Below are positions 27,055 through 34,418 of a DNA stretch of 64,000 nt, piece by piece. Both the position numbers and the translations under genes were made by a program. Below the pieces are notes generated by a model. The model worked only from the letters and a program-made list of their open reading frames with translations. It ran no database searches and had not been told where the DNA came from. Each line of letters opens with the position of its first letter. Position 1 is the stretch's first letter. The DNA comes from Streptomyces europaeiscabiei. Its GTDB lineage: Bacteria > Actinomycetota > Actinomycetes > Streptomycetales > Streptomycetaceae. The stretch is taken from positions 3,538,001 through 3,602,000 of the forward strand of contig NZ_CP107841.1 in assembly GCF_036346855.1 (NCBI RefSeq), read 5' to 3'.

Positions 27055-28664
27055 ACGAGGCCCTTCCCGACGTCCCCGAAGTCCGAGTGGTGGGGCTCCC
27101 CCAGCTCACCTCGGGCTTCGACCTCGTCGAGAGACTCGACCTCCCCATGCACCTGAAGGTGCACGGTCCGCTCGAACCGATGGGCGGCGAGGCTCTCGCC
27201 CAGTTGTCCGAGCGGATCAACCTGAAGGGCAGGGGCGGCGCGGGCTTCCCGTTCCACAAGAAACTGCGGTCGGTCGCCGAGTCGGCGATCAAGCGCGGCA
27301 TCCGGCCCGTCGTGGTCGTCAACGGCAGCGAGGACGAACCCGCCTGCCGCAAGGACACGGTCCTCATCAACCGTGCCCCGCACCTCATCCTGGACGGCGC
27401 CCTGCTGGTCGCCGAGGCCCTGGGTGCCCGTCAGCTCGTCATCGGGGTGACACGTGAATCCACCGAGCGATCGATGGAGGCGGCCCTCGCCGAGCGCGGG
27501 CTGAGCAACCGGCGCGGCGCGGCCATCCGCGCGAGCGTGCAGCGCAACCCGGTCCGCATGGTCACCGGCGCCGCCGGCTCGCTGATCCGCTCCATCGACG
27601 GCGGCCCGCCCATCCCGCCGGGCCGCAAGACCAGCGCGTCCAAGAGCGGTGTCGGCGGCGCGCCGACGCTGCTCTCCAACGCCGAGACCTTCGCCCAGCT
27701 CGCCATCGGCGCCCGCATCGGCTCCGAGCGGTACGGCAACACCGGCCTGTACGACGAGCCGGGCACCGTCATGCTCACCGTGTCCGGCGCGGTCGCCCGC
27801 CCGATGGTGATCGAGGCGCCCACCGGCGTGCCGCTGCGCTACATCCTGCAGCTCGCCGGCGCGCCGCCGGTCCCGCAGGGCGTGCTGACCGGCGGCTACC
27901 ACGGCAAGTGGATCGACGCGGCGACGGTCAACGAGGCGGTCGTCTCGCGCAACTCGCTGGACGCGGTGGGCGGTGCGCTGGGCGCGGGCGCGATCCTGCC
28001 GATCAGCCAGGACACCTGCCCGCTCGGCGAGTCGCTGCAGGTCGCCAAGTGGCTCGCCGAGGAGAGCGCGGGACAGTGCGGTCCCTGCTACCTCGGCCTG
28101 CCGGCCGCCGCGCGCGGTATGGAGGACATCCTCAACGGCGGCGGTCCGGCCGCCCTGGAGGCCCTCAAACAGGTCGCGAAGAACGTCAAGCGGCGCGGCG
28201 CGTGCTCGCACCCGGACGGCTCCGCGATGTTCCTGGAATCGACCGTCAAGGCGTTCACGGACGACCTCGCCGCGCACGTCCTCGGCAACGGCTGCGGGCG
28301 CCCCGTGGAAGGTGTGCTGCCGCTCTTCGAGGGCGGCAGGATGCCGACGGGCATCCCGGGCGGCACGGCCGAGGAGGAGACCGGCAGCCGTCAGAAGATC
28401 TTCGTCGACTGGACCCTGTGCAGGGGCCACGGCCTGTGCGCCGACATCCTCCCCGAGGTCTTCCAGCTCGGCGCCGACGGCTTCCCCACCGTCGCCCAGG
28501 CGAAGGTCCCCCAGTACGCCGAGGCCAAGGCCCTCCGCGCGGTGCGCCGCTGCCCTGCGCTCGCCCTGCGCCTGGAGGAGGACAACCGCGCCTCCGCCCC
28601 GTCCCGCAACCTCCCGGTCCTCTCCCAGGGCCGTGGCCGCCGAGCCCTGGGCAGCGGTCGCTGA
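27051..28664 (+). CDS. NuoF-like NADH dehydrogenase fused to a 3Fe-4S-type ferredoxin
   Basis: 537 residues from GTG 27051, overlapping the upstream stop, with GGAGG nearby. The N-terminal part is complex I 51-kDa-like: FMN/NADH glycine motif GRGGAGFPFHKKL (about residue 62) and NGSEDEPACRKD (about 100). An SLBB segment follows, then the N3-cluster region. There the usual CxxCxxC appears as AGQCGPC, so the first Cys is Ala, while the distant fourth Cys (GACSHPD) remains. A C-terminal ferredoxin (about 450-515) has CRGHGLC and RRCPAL, the three-Cys pattern of 3Fe-4S ferredoxins. No other complex I genes are nearby. It probably feeds electrons to the partner membrane protein. Confidence 0.88.
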   Translation: MNEALPDVPEVRVVGLPQLTSGFDLVERLDLPMHLKVHGPLEPMGGEALAQLSERINLKGRGGAGFPFHKKLRSVAESAIKRGIRPVVVVNGSEDEPACRKDTVLINRAPHLILDGALLVAEALGARQLVIGVTRESTERSMEAALAERGLSNRRGAAIRASVQRNPVRMVTGAAGSLIRSIDGGPPIPPGRKTSASKSGVGGAPTLLSNAETFAQLAIGARIGSERYGNTGLYDEPGTVMLTVSGAVARPMVIEAPTGVPLRYILQLAGAPPVPQGVLTGGYHGKWIDAATVNEAVVSRNSLDAVGGALGAGAILPISQDTCPLGESLQVAKWLAEESAGQCGPCYLGLPAAARGMEDILNGGGPAALEALKQVAKNVKRRGACSHPDGSAMFLESTVKAFTDDLAAHVLGNGCGRPVEGVLPLFEGGRMPTGIPGGTAEEETGSRQKIFVDWTLCRGHGLCADILPEVFQLGADGFPTVAQAKVPQYAEAKALRAVRRCPALALRLEEDNRASAPSRNLPVLSQGRGRRALGSGR

Positions 28665-28674
28665 AGCACGCCGA

Positions 28675-28709
28675 AGGGCGGGGCACCCTGCAGTGGGGTG
28701 CCCCGCCCT
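28675..28709 (+). terminator. Terminator of the redox operon
   Basis: A 14-bp perfect stem (28675-28688 with 28696-28709) starting 11 bases after the stop of the NuoF-like gene. No T-run. Confidence 0.8.
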
Positions 28710-28767
28710 CCCTGTTCCGTTCTCTCGCTTCTTCTCCGTCGCCGTCGCTCGCGTCGCCAACAACGCG

Positions 28768-28797
28768 AAGACCCCGTCCACTTGGACGGGGTCTTTT
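28768..28797. terminator. Bidirectional terminator between the redox operon and tRNA-Ala
   Basis: AAGACCCCGTCC pairs with GGACGGGGTCTT across a short ACTT loop, followed on the plus strand by TTTC. It starts four bases downstream of the tRNA 3' end on the minus strand, so it probably ends tRNA transcripts and backs up the plus-strand operon terminator. Confidence 0.8.
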
Positions 28798-28800
28798 CTG

Positions 28801-28873
28801 TGGAGCTAAGGAGAATTGAACTCCTGACCTCCTGCATGCCATGCAGGCGCTCTACCAACTGAGCTATAGCCCC
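28801..28873 (-). tRNA. tRNA-Ala (anticodon GGC), copy 1
   Basis: 73 bases. The acceptor stem GGGGCTA pairs with TAGCTCC. The D arm is GCTC AGTTGGTA GAGC. The anticodon stem CCTGC/GCAGG encloses loop ATGGCAT with anticodon GGC, reading the Ala codons GCC/GCU. The T arm is AGGAG TTCAATT CTCCT, with discriminator A. CCA is not encoded. It is identical in sequence to the copy at 29751. Confidence 0.97.
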
Positions 28874-29117
28874 TTGCCGTGCTGCCCACCGGGTCTCCCT
28901 GGCGACGACGCCAACATTACCGGTCCCCCGCGCGCACCACCAAATCGATTCCGCCGAGTGCGAATTACAGGTTGATTTGGGGTGAATGTCGGATACCGAA
29001 GCATCCGCCACGCCTCCACCGTCACACCCCTGTCCACGGCCGCCGTCACGAGGGCGCTGCGGCACCCGTGGCGGCCCTGCGGCAGGCGGCTGCCGGGTAG
29101 GGGCGCCGAGTTGGCGC

Positions 29118-29351
29118 TCAGGCCGTCACGAACGAGTAGAAGCGCTTGAGTGTGCAGTGCTCTTCGAGGAGCCGGCCGTAGATCGGCTCACCCTCCAGTT
29201 CGCGGTACGTCTCGATGGGGTCGCCTTTTATGATCAGCGCCCGTGCGCATTCCTCGCACCAGTACTGATAGTCGGCGTTGACGGGCTCCATGTCGCGGAC
29301 GATGGGCGTGCCGCTGCCGCACCAGTCGCACTTTCTCCTGTGTGCACCCAT
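29118..29351 (-). CDS. Small zinc-ribbon protein (77 residues)
   Basis: ATG at 29351 with GGAG seven bases upstream inside the preceding gene. Two CxxC knuckles (KCDWCGSG at about 8-11 and WCEECARA at about 32-35) form a probable four-Cys zinc ribbon. The C-terminal half is helical and charged (IETYRELEGEPIYGRLLEEH). The start lies three bases after the stop of the 56-residue gene at 29355, also a CxxC protein, so they form an operon between the two tRNA-Ala genes. Function unknown; RNA or DNA binding is possible. Confidence 0.82.
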   Translation of the reverse strand: MGAHRRKCDWCGSGTPIVRDMEPVNADYQYWCEECARALIIKGDPIETYRELEGEPIYGRLLEEHCTLKRFYSFVTA

Positions 29352-29354
29352 CGA

Positions 29355-29525
29355 TCAGCTCCAGCTGTGGCCGCAGGCCGTGCACACGTAGGAGATCCCT
29401 CCGTTGTCACCGAGGACTTGGGCCACGTGGAGCGAGCCGCAGGTAGGGCAGAGGAGGGTGGTCCTACTCCGCATCACCACCGCTACGGAAAGGTCGTGGA
29501 CCCTCCCGCGGATGCTCGCAGGCAT
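29355..29525 (-). CDS. Small zinc-ribbon protein (56 residues)
   Basis: Read from the complement: ATG 29525 preceded by GGGAGGGAGAAGCG, a strong ribosome site, and stop at 29355. Two CxxC pairs, LCPTCGSLH and YVCTACGHSW, make a classic minimal zinc ribbon of the TFIIS/RNA-polymerase-subunit-like type (xCPxCGs ... xCxxCGhxW). It is directly followed by the 77-residue zinc-ribbon gene. No family name can be given. Confidence 0.8.
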   Translation of the reverse strand: MPASIRGRVHDLSVAVVMRSRTTLLCPTCGSLHVAQVLGDNGGISYVCTACGHSWS

Positions 29526-29703
29526 CGCTTCTCCCTCCCGTCGGGCCGCGCCCCCTTCCGGCCGTTTGATTCTGCCACGGCCGGACCAATACGGTCAGCG
29601 ACGCCTTCGTACCAGTCCGGGCAAGCAGCGGGAAAGAAGGTCGTCCGCAGAGGTATACGCCTCCGGGGCGGTGCGTGCTCAAGAAGGGACGCAGGTCACA
29701 CAC

Positions 29704-29734
29704 GAAAAATCCCGCCCCCTTGCGGGAACGGGAT
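29704..29734 (-). terminator. Intrinsic terminator of tRNA-Ala copy 2
   Basis: On the minus strand ATCCCGTTCCC, GCAA loop, GGGGGCGGGAT, then TTTTT: an 11-bp stem with two G-U pairs and a U-run, 17 bases after the tRNA end. Confidence 0.88.
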
Positions 29735-29750
29735 CTTCTGTACCGATCTG

Positions 29751-29823
29751 TGGAGCTAAGGAGAATTGAACTCCTGACCTCCTGCATGCCATGCAGGCGC
29801 TCTACCAACTGAGCTATAGCCCC
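29751..29823 (-). tRNA. tRNA-Ala (anticodon GGC), copy 2
   Basis: Same 73-base sequence as copy 1 at 28801, 950 bases away and in the same orientation, with anticodon GGC in loop ATGGCAT. Each copy has its own terminator. The space between them holds two zinc-ribbon genes, so the pair is a direct repeat that could recombine and delete them. Confidence 0.97.
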
Positions 29824-29829
29824 TTGCAC

Positions 29830-29879
29830 CACGCGGTGAAACCGCGTGTTGTTCCGGCCCCGCTCGGCGGGGCGAACAA
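29830..29879 (-). terminator. Two hairpins after the histidine phosphatase gene
   Basis: CACGCGGT/ACCGCGTG (29830-29848) and GCCCCGC/GCGGGGC extended by GTTC/GAAC (29852-29879). They lie between the phosphatase stop (29954) and the tRNA 5' end (29823). The second probably ends the rsfS-phosphatase transcript; the first may be part of tRNA 5' processing. Confidence 0.6.
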
Positions 29880-29953
29880 GAAGAACTTTAGCCTGCGACC
29901 AGCCGGAAAGTGAAATCCGGGCCGCGGCCCCGGTACGAGGCCGCGAACGGGAC

Positions 29954-30622
29954 TCAGTCGTCGTCGCCGAGCACCGGCTCGGGCAGCGTGCCGGCGTTGT
30001 GCTCCAGGAGCCGCCAGCCGCGGGCGCCCTCGCCGAGGACGGACCAGCAGCAGTTGGAGAGGCCGCCGAGACTTTCCCAGTGGTGCGGCTCCAGGCCGAG
30101 GAGGCGCCCGATGGTGGTGCGGATGGTGCCGCCGTGGCTGACCACCAGGAGAGTCCCGTTCTCCGGGAGCTTGTCGGCGTGCCGGAGCACCACGGGGGCG
30201 GCGCGGTCGGCGACCTCGGTCTCCAGCTCGCCGCCGCCGCGGCGGACGGGCTCGCCGCGCTTCCACGCGGCGTACTCCTCGCCGTGCCGGGCGATGATCT
30301 CGTCGTGCGTGAGCCCCTGCCAGACGCCCGCGTAGGTCTCGCGCAGGCCCTCGTCGTGGCTGACTGCCAGGCCGGTGAGCGCGGCCAGCTCGGCGGCCGT
30401 GTCGGCGGCCCGCCGAAGGTCGGAGGCGACGATCGCGTCGGGCTTGAGGGAGGCGAGCAGCCGGGCGGCTCGGCGGGCCTGACCGAGACCGGTCTCGGTC
30501 AGCTCGACGTCCGTGGTGCCCTGGAAACGGCGCTCCACGTTCCACGAGGTCTGGCCGTGCCGCCAGAGGATGAGGCGGCGGCCCCTCCCCTTGCGGACGG
30601 CCGTGTCGCCGCCCGCGGTCAC
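29954..30622 (-). CDS. Histidine phosphatase family protein (phosphoglycerate mutase-like)
   Basis: 222 residues. The catalytic phosphohistidine motif LWRHGQTSWN is near residue 20. SDLRRAADTA, the acid residue in REtyaGVWQG and the second His in VVSHGGTIR complete the branch-1 active site. Length and position overlapping the rsfS stop (ATGA-like, 30619-30622) match the rsfS-linked phosphatases of actinobacteria. Those are often annotated as phosphoglycerate mutase, but their true substrates vary (sugar phosphates, nucleotides). It ends in an acidic tail. Confidence 0.92.
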   Translation of the reverse strand: MTAGGDTAVRKGRGRRLILWRHGQTSWNVERRFQGTTDVELTETGLGQARRAARLLASLKPDAIVASDLRRAADTAAELAALTGLAVSHDEGLRETYAGVWQGLTHDEIIARHGEEYAAWKRGEPVRRGGGELETEVADRAAPVVLRHADKLPENGTLLVVSHGGTIRTTIGRLLGLEPHHWESLGGLSNCCWSVLGEGARGWRLLEHNAGTLPEPVLGDDD

Positions 30623-31065
30623 CGCAGCTCCCCGTCCAGCTCGGCCTCCTCCTCGGCGGCGCGCAGCTTGGCGTGCTCAGCGCCCTTGCCCCTGGTGGCC
30701 TTGGCGTCGGCGGGCAGCTCCAGCTCGGGGCAGTCCTTCCAGAGCCGCTCCAGGGCGTAGAAGCCACGCTCCTCGCTGTGCTGGACGTGGACGACGATGT
30801 CGACGTAGTCCAGCAGCACCCAGCGGGCCTCGCGGTCGCCCTCGCGGCGGACCGGCTTGGCGCCGAGCTCCTTGTTCAGTCGCTCCTCGATCTCGTCGAC
30901 GATCGACTTGACCTGGCGGTCGTTGGGCGCGGAGGCGAGCAGGAAGGCGTCCGTGATGGACAGCACATCGCTGACGTCGTACGCGATGACGTCGTGCGCG
31001 AGCTTGTCGGCGGCCGCCTGTGCGGCGGTGGTGATGAGCTCGAGAGAGCGGTCGGTGGCGGTCAC
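30619..31065 (-). CDS. rsfS: Ribosomal silencing factor RsfS
   Basis: 148 residues. VIAYDVSDVLSITDAFLLASAPNDRQV and the WVLLDYVDIVVHVQ stretch are the RsfS/Iojap signature. It binds ribosomal protein L14 and blocks subunit joining when nutrients fall. A Lys/Ala/Glu-rich helical extension of about 30 residues follows the domain. It is the first gene of a two-gene unit with the histidine phosphatase, downstream of nadD and the LCP-like gene, as in many bacteria. Confidence 0.95.
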   Translation of the reverse strand: MTATDRSLELITTAAQAAADKLAHDVIAYDVSDVLSITDAFLLASAPNDRQVKSIVDEIEERLNKELGAKPVRREGDREARWVLLDYVDIVVHVQHSEERGFYALERLWKDCPELELPADAKATRGKGAEHAKLRAAEEEAELDGELR

Positions 31066-31151
31066 TACACGGCTTTCGGTCGTCGGTCAGGAACCCTCAC
31101 GGGCTACCCCAAGGGTCTCACGGCCCACCGACCCCGCCCCACGTGTTAATC

Positions 31152-31198
31152 GATCAGGCCCCGGGGCCGCGCCGATGTGGCGGCTCCGGGGCCTGATC
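31152..31198 (-). terminator. Terminator of the LCP-like gene
   Basis: A 13-bp stem GATCAGGCCCCGG/CCGGGGCCTGATC (31152-31164 with 31186-31198), with further GGCCGC-type pairing inside, 20 bases after the stop at 31218 on the minus strand. Confidence 0.8.
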
Positions 31199-31217
31199 GC
31201 TGATCATGCCGGTCCGA

Positions 31218-33011
31218 TCAGCCCGTGGTTCCCGTGGTTCCCGTGGTTCCCGTCGTCCCGGTCGCCCCCGTCGCGCTCGTCGTCTCGTAGTTCTGGCCGA
31301 GTACGACGGAGACGTCGGCGTTGGAGGTGGTCTCGCCCTTCTTCACGGCGCCGGCCGGGAGGCCGAGGGTCTTGGCGACCTCGACGGCGTCCTGTTTGCG
31401 GGCCGCGTCGGAGTAGGTGACCTCGGAGGTCGCCCGGGCGGTGGCGGTGGCGCCGGCGTCGAGGAAGGTGTAGCCGCCGTTGAGGACGACCACGCGGGCC
31501 TGTTCGGTGGCGTCCTTCACACCGGTTGCGTTGCGGATGCCGACCCGGACGGCGTCCCCGGCGTCGGGGCTCTTCGCGGCGCCGCCGAGCAGGTCCTTGA
31601 CCACGCTGTCTGAGTCCTCCGCGCTGAGCGTGCCGTCCTGCTGCACGGGCAGCGACTCGGTCCGGTAGTCACCGCCCTTGGCGCGGTCGGCGAGCTTGGC
31701 GAGGAAGGTGCCGAGGTCCTTGTCGCTGAGCGAGGGGTCGAGGATCTGGGCCAGCGTCTGCACCGTGACCGTGGCGGCCTGCTCGTCGGAGGACAGCTTG
31801 CGCAGCACGCCCTGCATGACCTGCCCGAACCGCTTCAGCTGCGCATCCTGCGACTCGCCGGACGCCCGGTAGGTGGCGTAGGCGACGGCCATCTTGCCGC
31901 TGAGGGTCTGCGCCTTGCCCTTGGTGACGAGGGGGGCCTCGGTCTTCTTCTTGGCCTCGGGGTCGGGCACGTTCGCGTTCGTGTCGATGTCGATGTTGCC
32001 GACGAGACCGACGAGGTTGTTCAGATACGGGGTGTCCAGCCGCCAGGTGCCCTCGATGTCGGTTCCGAGGACGGTGTCGAGTGCGTCGCGGGTGCCGGAG
32101 GAGCCGTCGTCCTCGACGGACTTGGCGAGGGTCGTCGTGGTGCCGTCGTCGCCGGTCAGGGCGAGGGCGTTGGGGAGCAGGACGGTGGCGCCCCGCTCGG
32201 TGGTGGCGTTGTCGACGAGCAGCGCCGTGGAGGTGCCGCCGTTCCTGGTGTCGTGCAGATGGACGACGACCACGTCCCGCTTCTGGGCGGCCGCGGAGGT
32301 CGTGGTGCCGGTCTGCTCGTCCGAGGAGGCGCCGGGCAGCATGCCCGCCCACCACATGTAGCCGACGCCGCCGACCGCGACCAGGGCGAGGACCACGACC
32401 AGGGCGACCAGCCGACTCTTGGCGCGCCGCTTGGCCTCCTCGCGGCGCTCCGTGCGGTTCTCGGTGAAGTTCAGCCAGTCGATGACATCCTCGGAGTCGC
32501 CGTCGGGCTCCTCGACGAAGGCGAACTGCTCGGTGCGGAAGTCCCGTTCGCCGGTGTCCCGTTCGCCGGTTTCCCGTTCGGACGGGTCCCGCTCCGGGAA
32601 GGTGTCACCGGTCCGGGGCTCTCCCTGCTCGGCGGTCTCCGGCGGTGCCGGCTGCTGCGGGATGTAGGCGGTCTGCTCGGCGACGGAGGCCTGCGGGCCG
32701 GTGGCCGCGGTCTGCCCGTAGGGGTCGTACGGGTCGTAGGCGGGCGCCGGTGCCTGCTGGCCCGAGTCGTAGTCCGTGCCGTACCCCTGCGGGTGCTGCT
32801 GCTGGACCTGGCCGGTCGCGTACGGGTCGTAGCCGTAGCCGTAGCCCTGGCCGTACTCCTGGGGCTGCTGTGTCCCGTAGGGGTCGTACGCCTGTTGCTG
32901 AGGCACCTGCTGGGCGGGCGCCGGTCGGTACACCGGCTGCCCGTACTCGTCGTAGCCGACGAGTTCGTAACTCTGGTCGCCTCCGTAGCCGGCGTCGTAT
33001 CGGTCGTTCAC
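31218..33011 (-). CDS. LCP-like membrane protein with LytR C-terminal domain
   Basis: 597 residues from GTG 33011 (AGAGGGG upstream). Residues 1-185 are Tyr/Gln/Pro/Gly-rich and acidic (YDPYG repeats), cytosolic and probably disordered. A membrane helix lies at about 203-222 (VALVVVLALVAVGGVGYMWW). The outside part resembles LytR-CpsA-Psr domains (about 240-480), but the usual SIPRD arginine motif reads LLPNAL, so it is degenerate. A LytR_C domain (about 500-585) and a GTT-repeat tail follow. LCP proteins attach anionic glycopolymers to peptidoglycan, and PdtA of S. coelicolor is a described example. Orthology is unproven. It is coupled to nadD and rsfS. Confidence 0.8.
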   Translation of the reverse strand: MNDRYDAGYGGDQSYELVGYDEYGQPVYRPAPAQQVPQQQAYDPYGTQQPQEYGQGYGYGYDPYATGQVQQQHPQGYGTDYDSGQQAPAPAYDPYDPYGQTAATGPQASVAEQTAYIPQQPAPPETAEQGEPRTGDTFPERDPSERETGERDTGERDFRTEQFAFVEEPDGDSEDVIDWLNFTENRTERREEAKRRAKSRLVALVVVLALVAVGGVGYMWWAGMLPGASSDEQTGTTTSAAAQKRDVVVVHLHDTRNGGTSTALLVDNATTERGATVLLPNALALTGDDGTTTTLAKSVEDDGSSGTRDALDTVLGTDIEGTWRLDTPYLNNLVGLVGNIDIDTNANVPDPEAKKKTEAPLVTKGKAQTLSGKMAVAYATYRASGESQDAQLKRFGQVMQGVLRKLSSDEQAATVTVQTLAQILDPSLSDKDLGTFLAKLADRAKGGDYRTESLPVQQDGTLSAEDSDSVVKDLLGGAAKSPDAGDAVRVGIRNATGVKDATEQARVVVLNGGYTFLDAGATATARATSEVTYSDAARKQDAVEVAKTLGLPAGAVKKGETTSNADVSVVLGQNYETTSATGATGTTGTTGTTGTTG

Positions 33012-33036
33012 CGGTGCCCCTCTCGGCTCACTCGCC

Positions 33037-33747
33037 TCACTCGCCGCGGTACAACTGCCGCTTGTCGATGTAGCGCACCACACCGTCCGGCACCAGGTAC
33101 CAGACGGGATCGCCCTTGGCGACTCTCGCACGGCAGTCTGTGGAGGAGATGGCCAGTGCCGGGACCTCGACCAGCGAGACCCCGCCCGCGGGCAGGCCCG
33201 GGTCGGTCAGGGTGTGCCCCGGACGGGTGACCCCGATGAAGTGCGCGAGGGAGAAGAGTTCCTCGGCGTCGCGCCAGGTGAGGATCTGGCCGAGCGCGTC
33301 GGCGCCGGTGATGAAGAAGAGGTCGGCCTCGGGGTTGAGCTCGTGCAGTTCGCGCAGGGTGTCGATGGTGTAGGTGAGGCCCTTGCGGTCGATGTCGATG
33401 CGGCTCACGGAGAAGTGGGGGTTCTCGGCCGTGGCGATGACCGTCATCAGATAGCGGTCCTCGGCCGCCGAGACCGAGCGGTGGGACTTCTGCCACGGCT
33501 GGCCGGTCGGCACGAACACGACCTCGTCGAGGCCGAACTGGGCGGCGACCTCCTGGGCCGCCACCAGGTGCCCGTGGTGGATCGGGTCGAACGTTCCGCC
33601 CATGACGCCGAGACGGCGTCGGCCGGGCTCCGACGGGCGGTATCCCTGTGCGCCGGAGGCGCCTTCGGCCTGGCCGTCCGGGGTGTCGTACGCCTGGTCC
33701 GCCGCCTTGTCGTGCTCCGGACCGGTAGGCATTTCCTGCTCTCCCAT
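33037..33747 (-). CDS. nadD: Nicotinate-nucleotide adenylyltransferase
   Basis: 236 residues from ATG 33747. ATG 33732 (231 residues) has a better ribosome site (GGGAGAG) and may be the real start. The nucleotidyltransferase motif [13 protein letters not shown] is at about residues 50-62, with VPTGQPWQK and the SxTxxR-like [10 protein letters not shown] near the end. It makes nicotinate adenine dinucleotide for NAD synthesis. The 45-residue acidic N-terminal extension before the motif is longer than in other bacteria but common in Streptomyces. It is upstream of the LCP-like gene with a 25-base gap. Confidence 0.95.
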   Translation of the reverse strand: MGEQEMPTGPEHDKAADQAYDTPDGQAEGASGAQGYRPSEPGRRRLGVMGGTFDPIHHGHLVAAQEVAAQFGLDEVVFVPTGQPWQKSHRSVSAAEDRYLMTVIATAENPHFSVSRIDIDRKGLTYTIDTLRELHELNPEADLFFITGADALGQILTWRDAEELFSLAHFIGVTRPGHTLTDPGLPAGGVSLVEVPALAISSTDCRARVAKGDPVWYLVPDGVVRYIDKRQLYRGE

Positions 33748-33805
33748 GCGTGGAGAGCCTACCGGCCCGGCCGACGCGTGCCGTTCGAACGTCTTTTTGC
33801 GCGGA

Positions 33806-33973
33806 TTAGCGATCGCGGTTGAATCGCGTGGTGATCCACAGCAGCAGCATCAGGGCGAAGAAGGCTCCGCCGCCGGTCAGGTAGGGGCTCAGGCTCTCGT
33901 GGTTGCCGGCGTGCTCCCCGCCGCCCTCGGCGGCGAAAGTGACCAAGTCGGCAGCGGTGCTGTGGAAGCTCAT
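33806..33973 (-). CDS. Small single-helix membrane protein (55 residues)
   Basis: Read from the complement: ATG 33973 to TAA 33806. The N-terminal half is polar ([20 protein letters not shown]). One membrane helix follows ([15 protein letters not shown]), with a basic end RFNRDR, so the C-terminus should be cytosolic. The ribosome site is weak. It lies just upstream of nadD and near a second 56-residue single-helix gene. No homology is recognised, but codon use fits a real gene. Confidence 0.7.
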   Translation of the reverse strand: MSFHSTAADLVTFAAEGGGEHAGNHESLSPYLTGGGAFFALMLLLWITTRFNRDR

Positions 33974-34149
33974 CGTCGGCGTGACCTATCCGGTGGTGGG
34001 ATCGGGATGGAGACCCGCCCATCGTAAGCGGGAGCCTCGGCCGCGATCACGTCGACTCCGCCCAGGAGTGAACGCGGGCGCCGCCGGGCGCGTACTTCGC
34101 GTACGAGCAACCGTTCGCGTGCGCCGTACGTCCTTCCCGTCGGCGGGCG

Positions 34150-34320
34150 TCAGTCGTCCCGCTTGTATCCCCGCAGAAGGAACCACGCCATCAGGACGGA
34201 GCCCAGGACCATCACGATCAGCACCACACGCAGCAGGTTGCCTGCTCCCTGTTCCTTCGCGGCCAAGTCCGCGGCCTCGGTGAGCCAGGCGGACGCAGGC
34301 AGGTGCGGGAGATGCCCCAT
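34150..34320 (-). CDS. Small single-helix membrane protein (56 residues)
   Basis: Read from the complement: ATG 34320 with a strong AAGGAG site, stop at 34150. A polar N-terminal part (MGHLPHLPASAWLTEAA) is followed by one membrane helix (LLRVVLIVMVLGSVLMAWFLL) and a basic RGYKRDD end. It is similar in layout to the 55-residue gene downstream. It is divergent from the M48 protease gene at 34419, so a shared promoter region is likely. Function unknown. Confidence 0.75.
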   Translation of the reverse strand: MGHLPHLPASAWLTEAADLAAKEQGAGNLLRVVLIVMVLGSVLMAWFLLRGYKRDD

Positions 34321-34418
34321 GAGATCGCTCCTTACGGTTGATGCCCTGCCACGGTAACTCCGCCTAGGCTGGTCCTCGCTTCGGGGGCAACTTGGGCAAA
34401 CAGACGCATGGGGGAAAC

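Noticed and set aside
33759..34022. 87-codon minus-strand frame
   Set aside because: Arg/His-rich and out of frame with the convincing 55-residue membrane protein occupying the same DNA.
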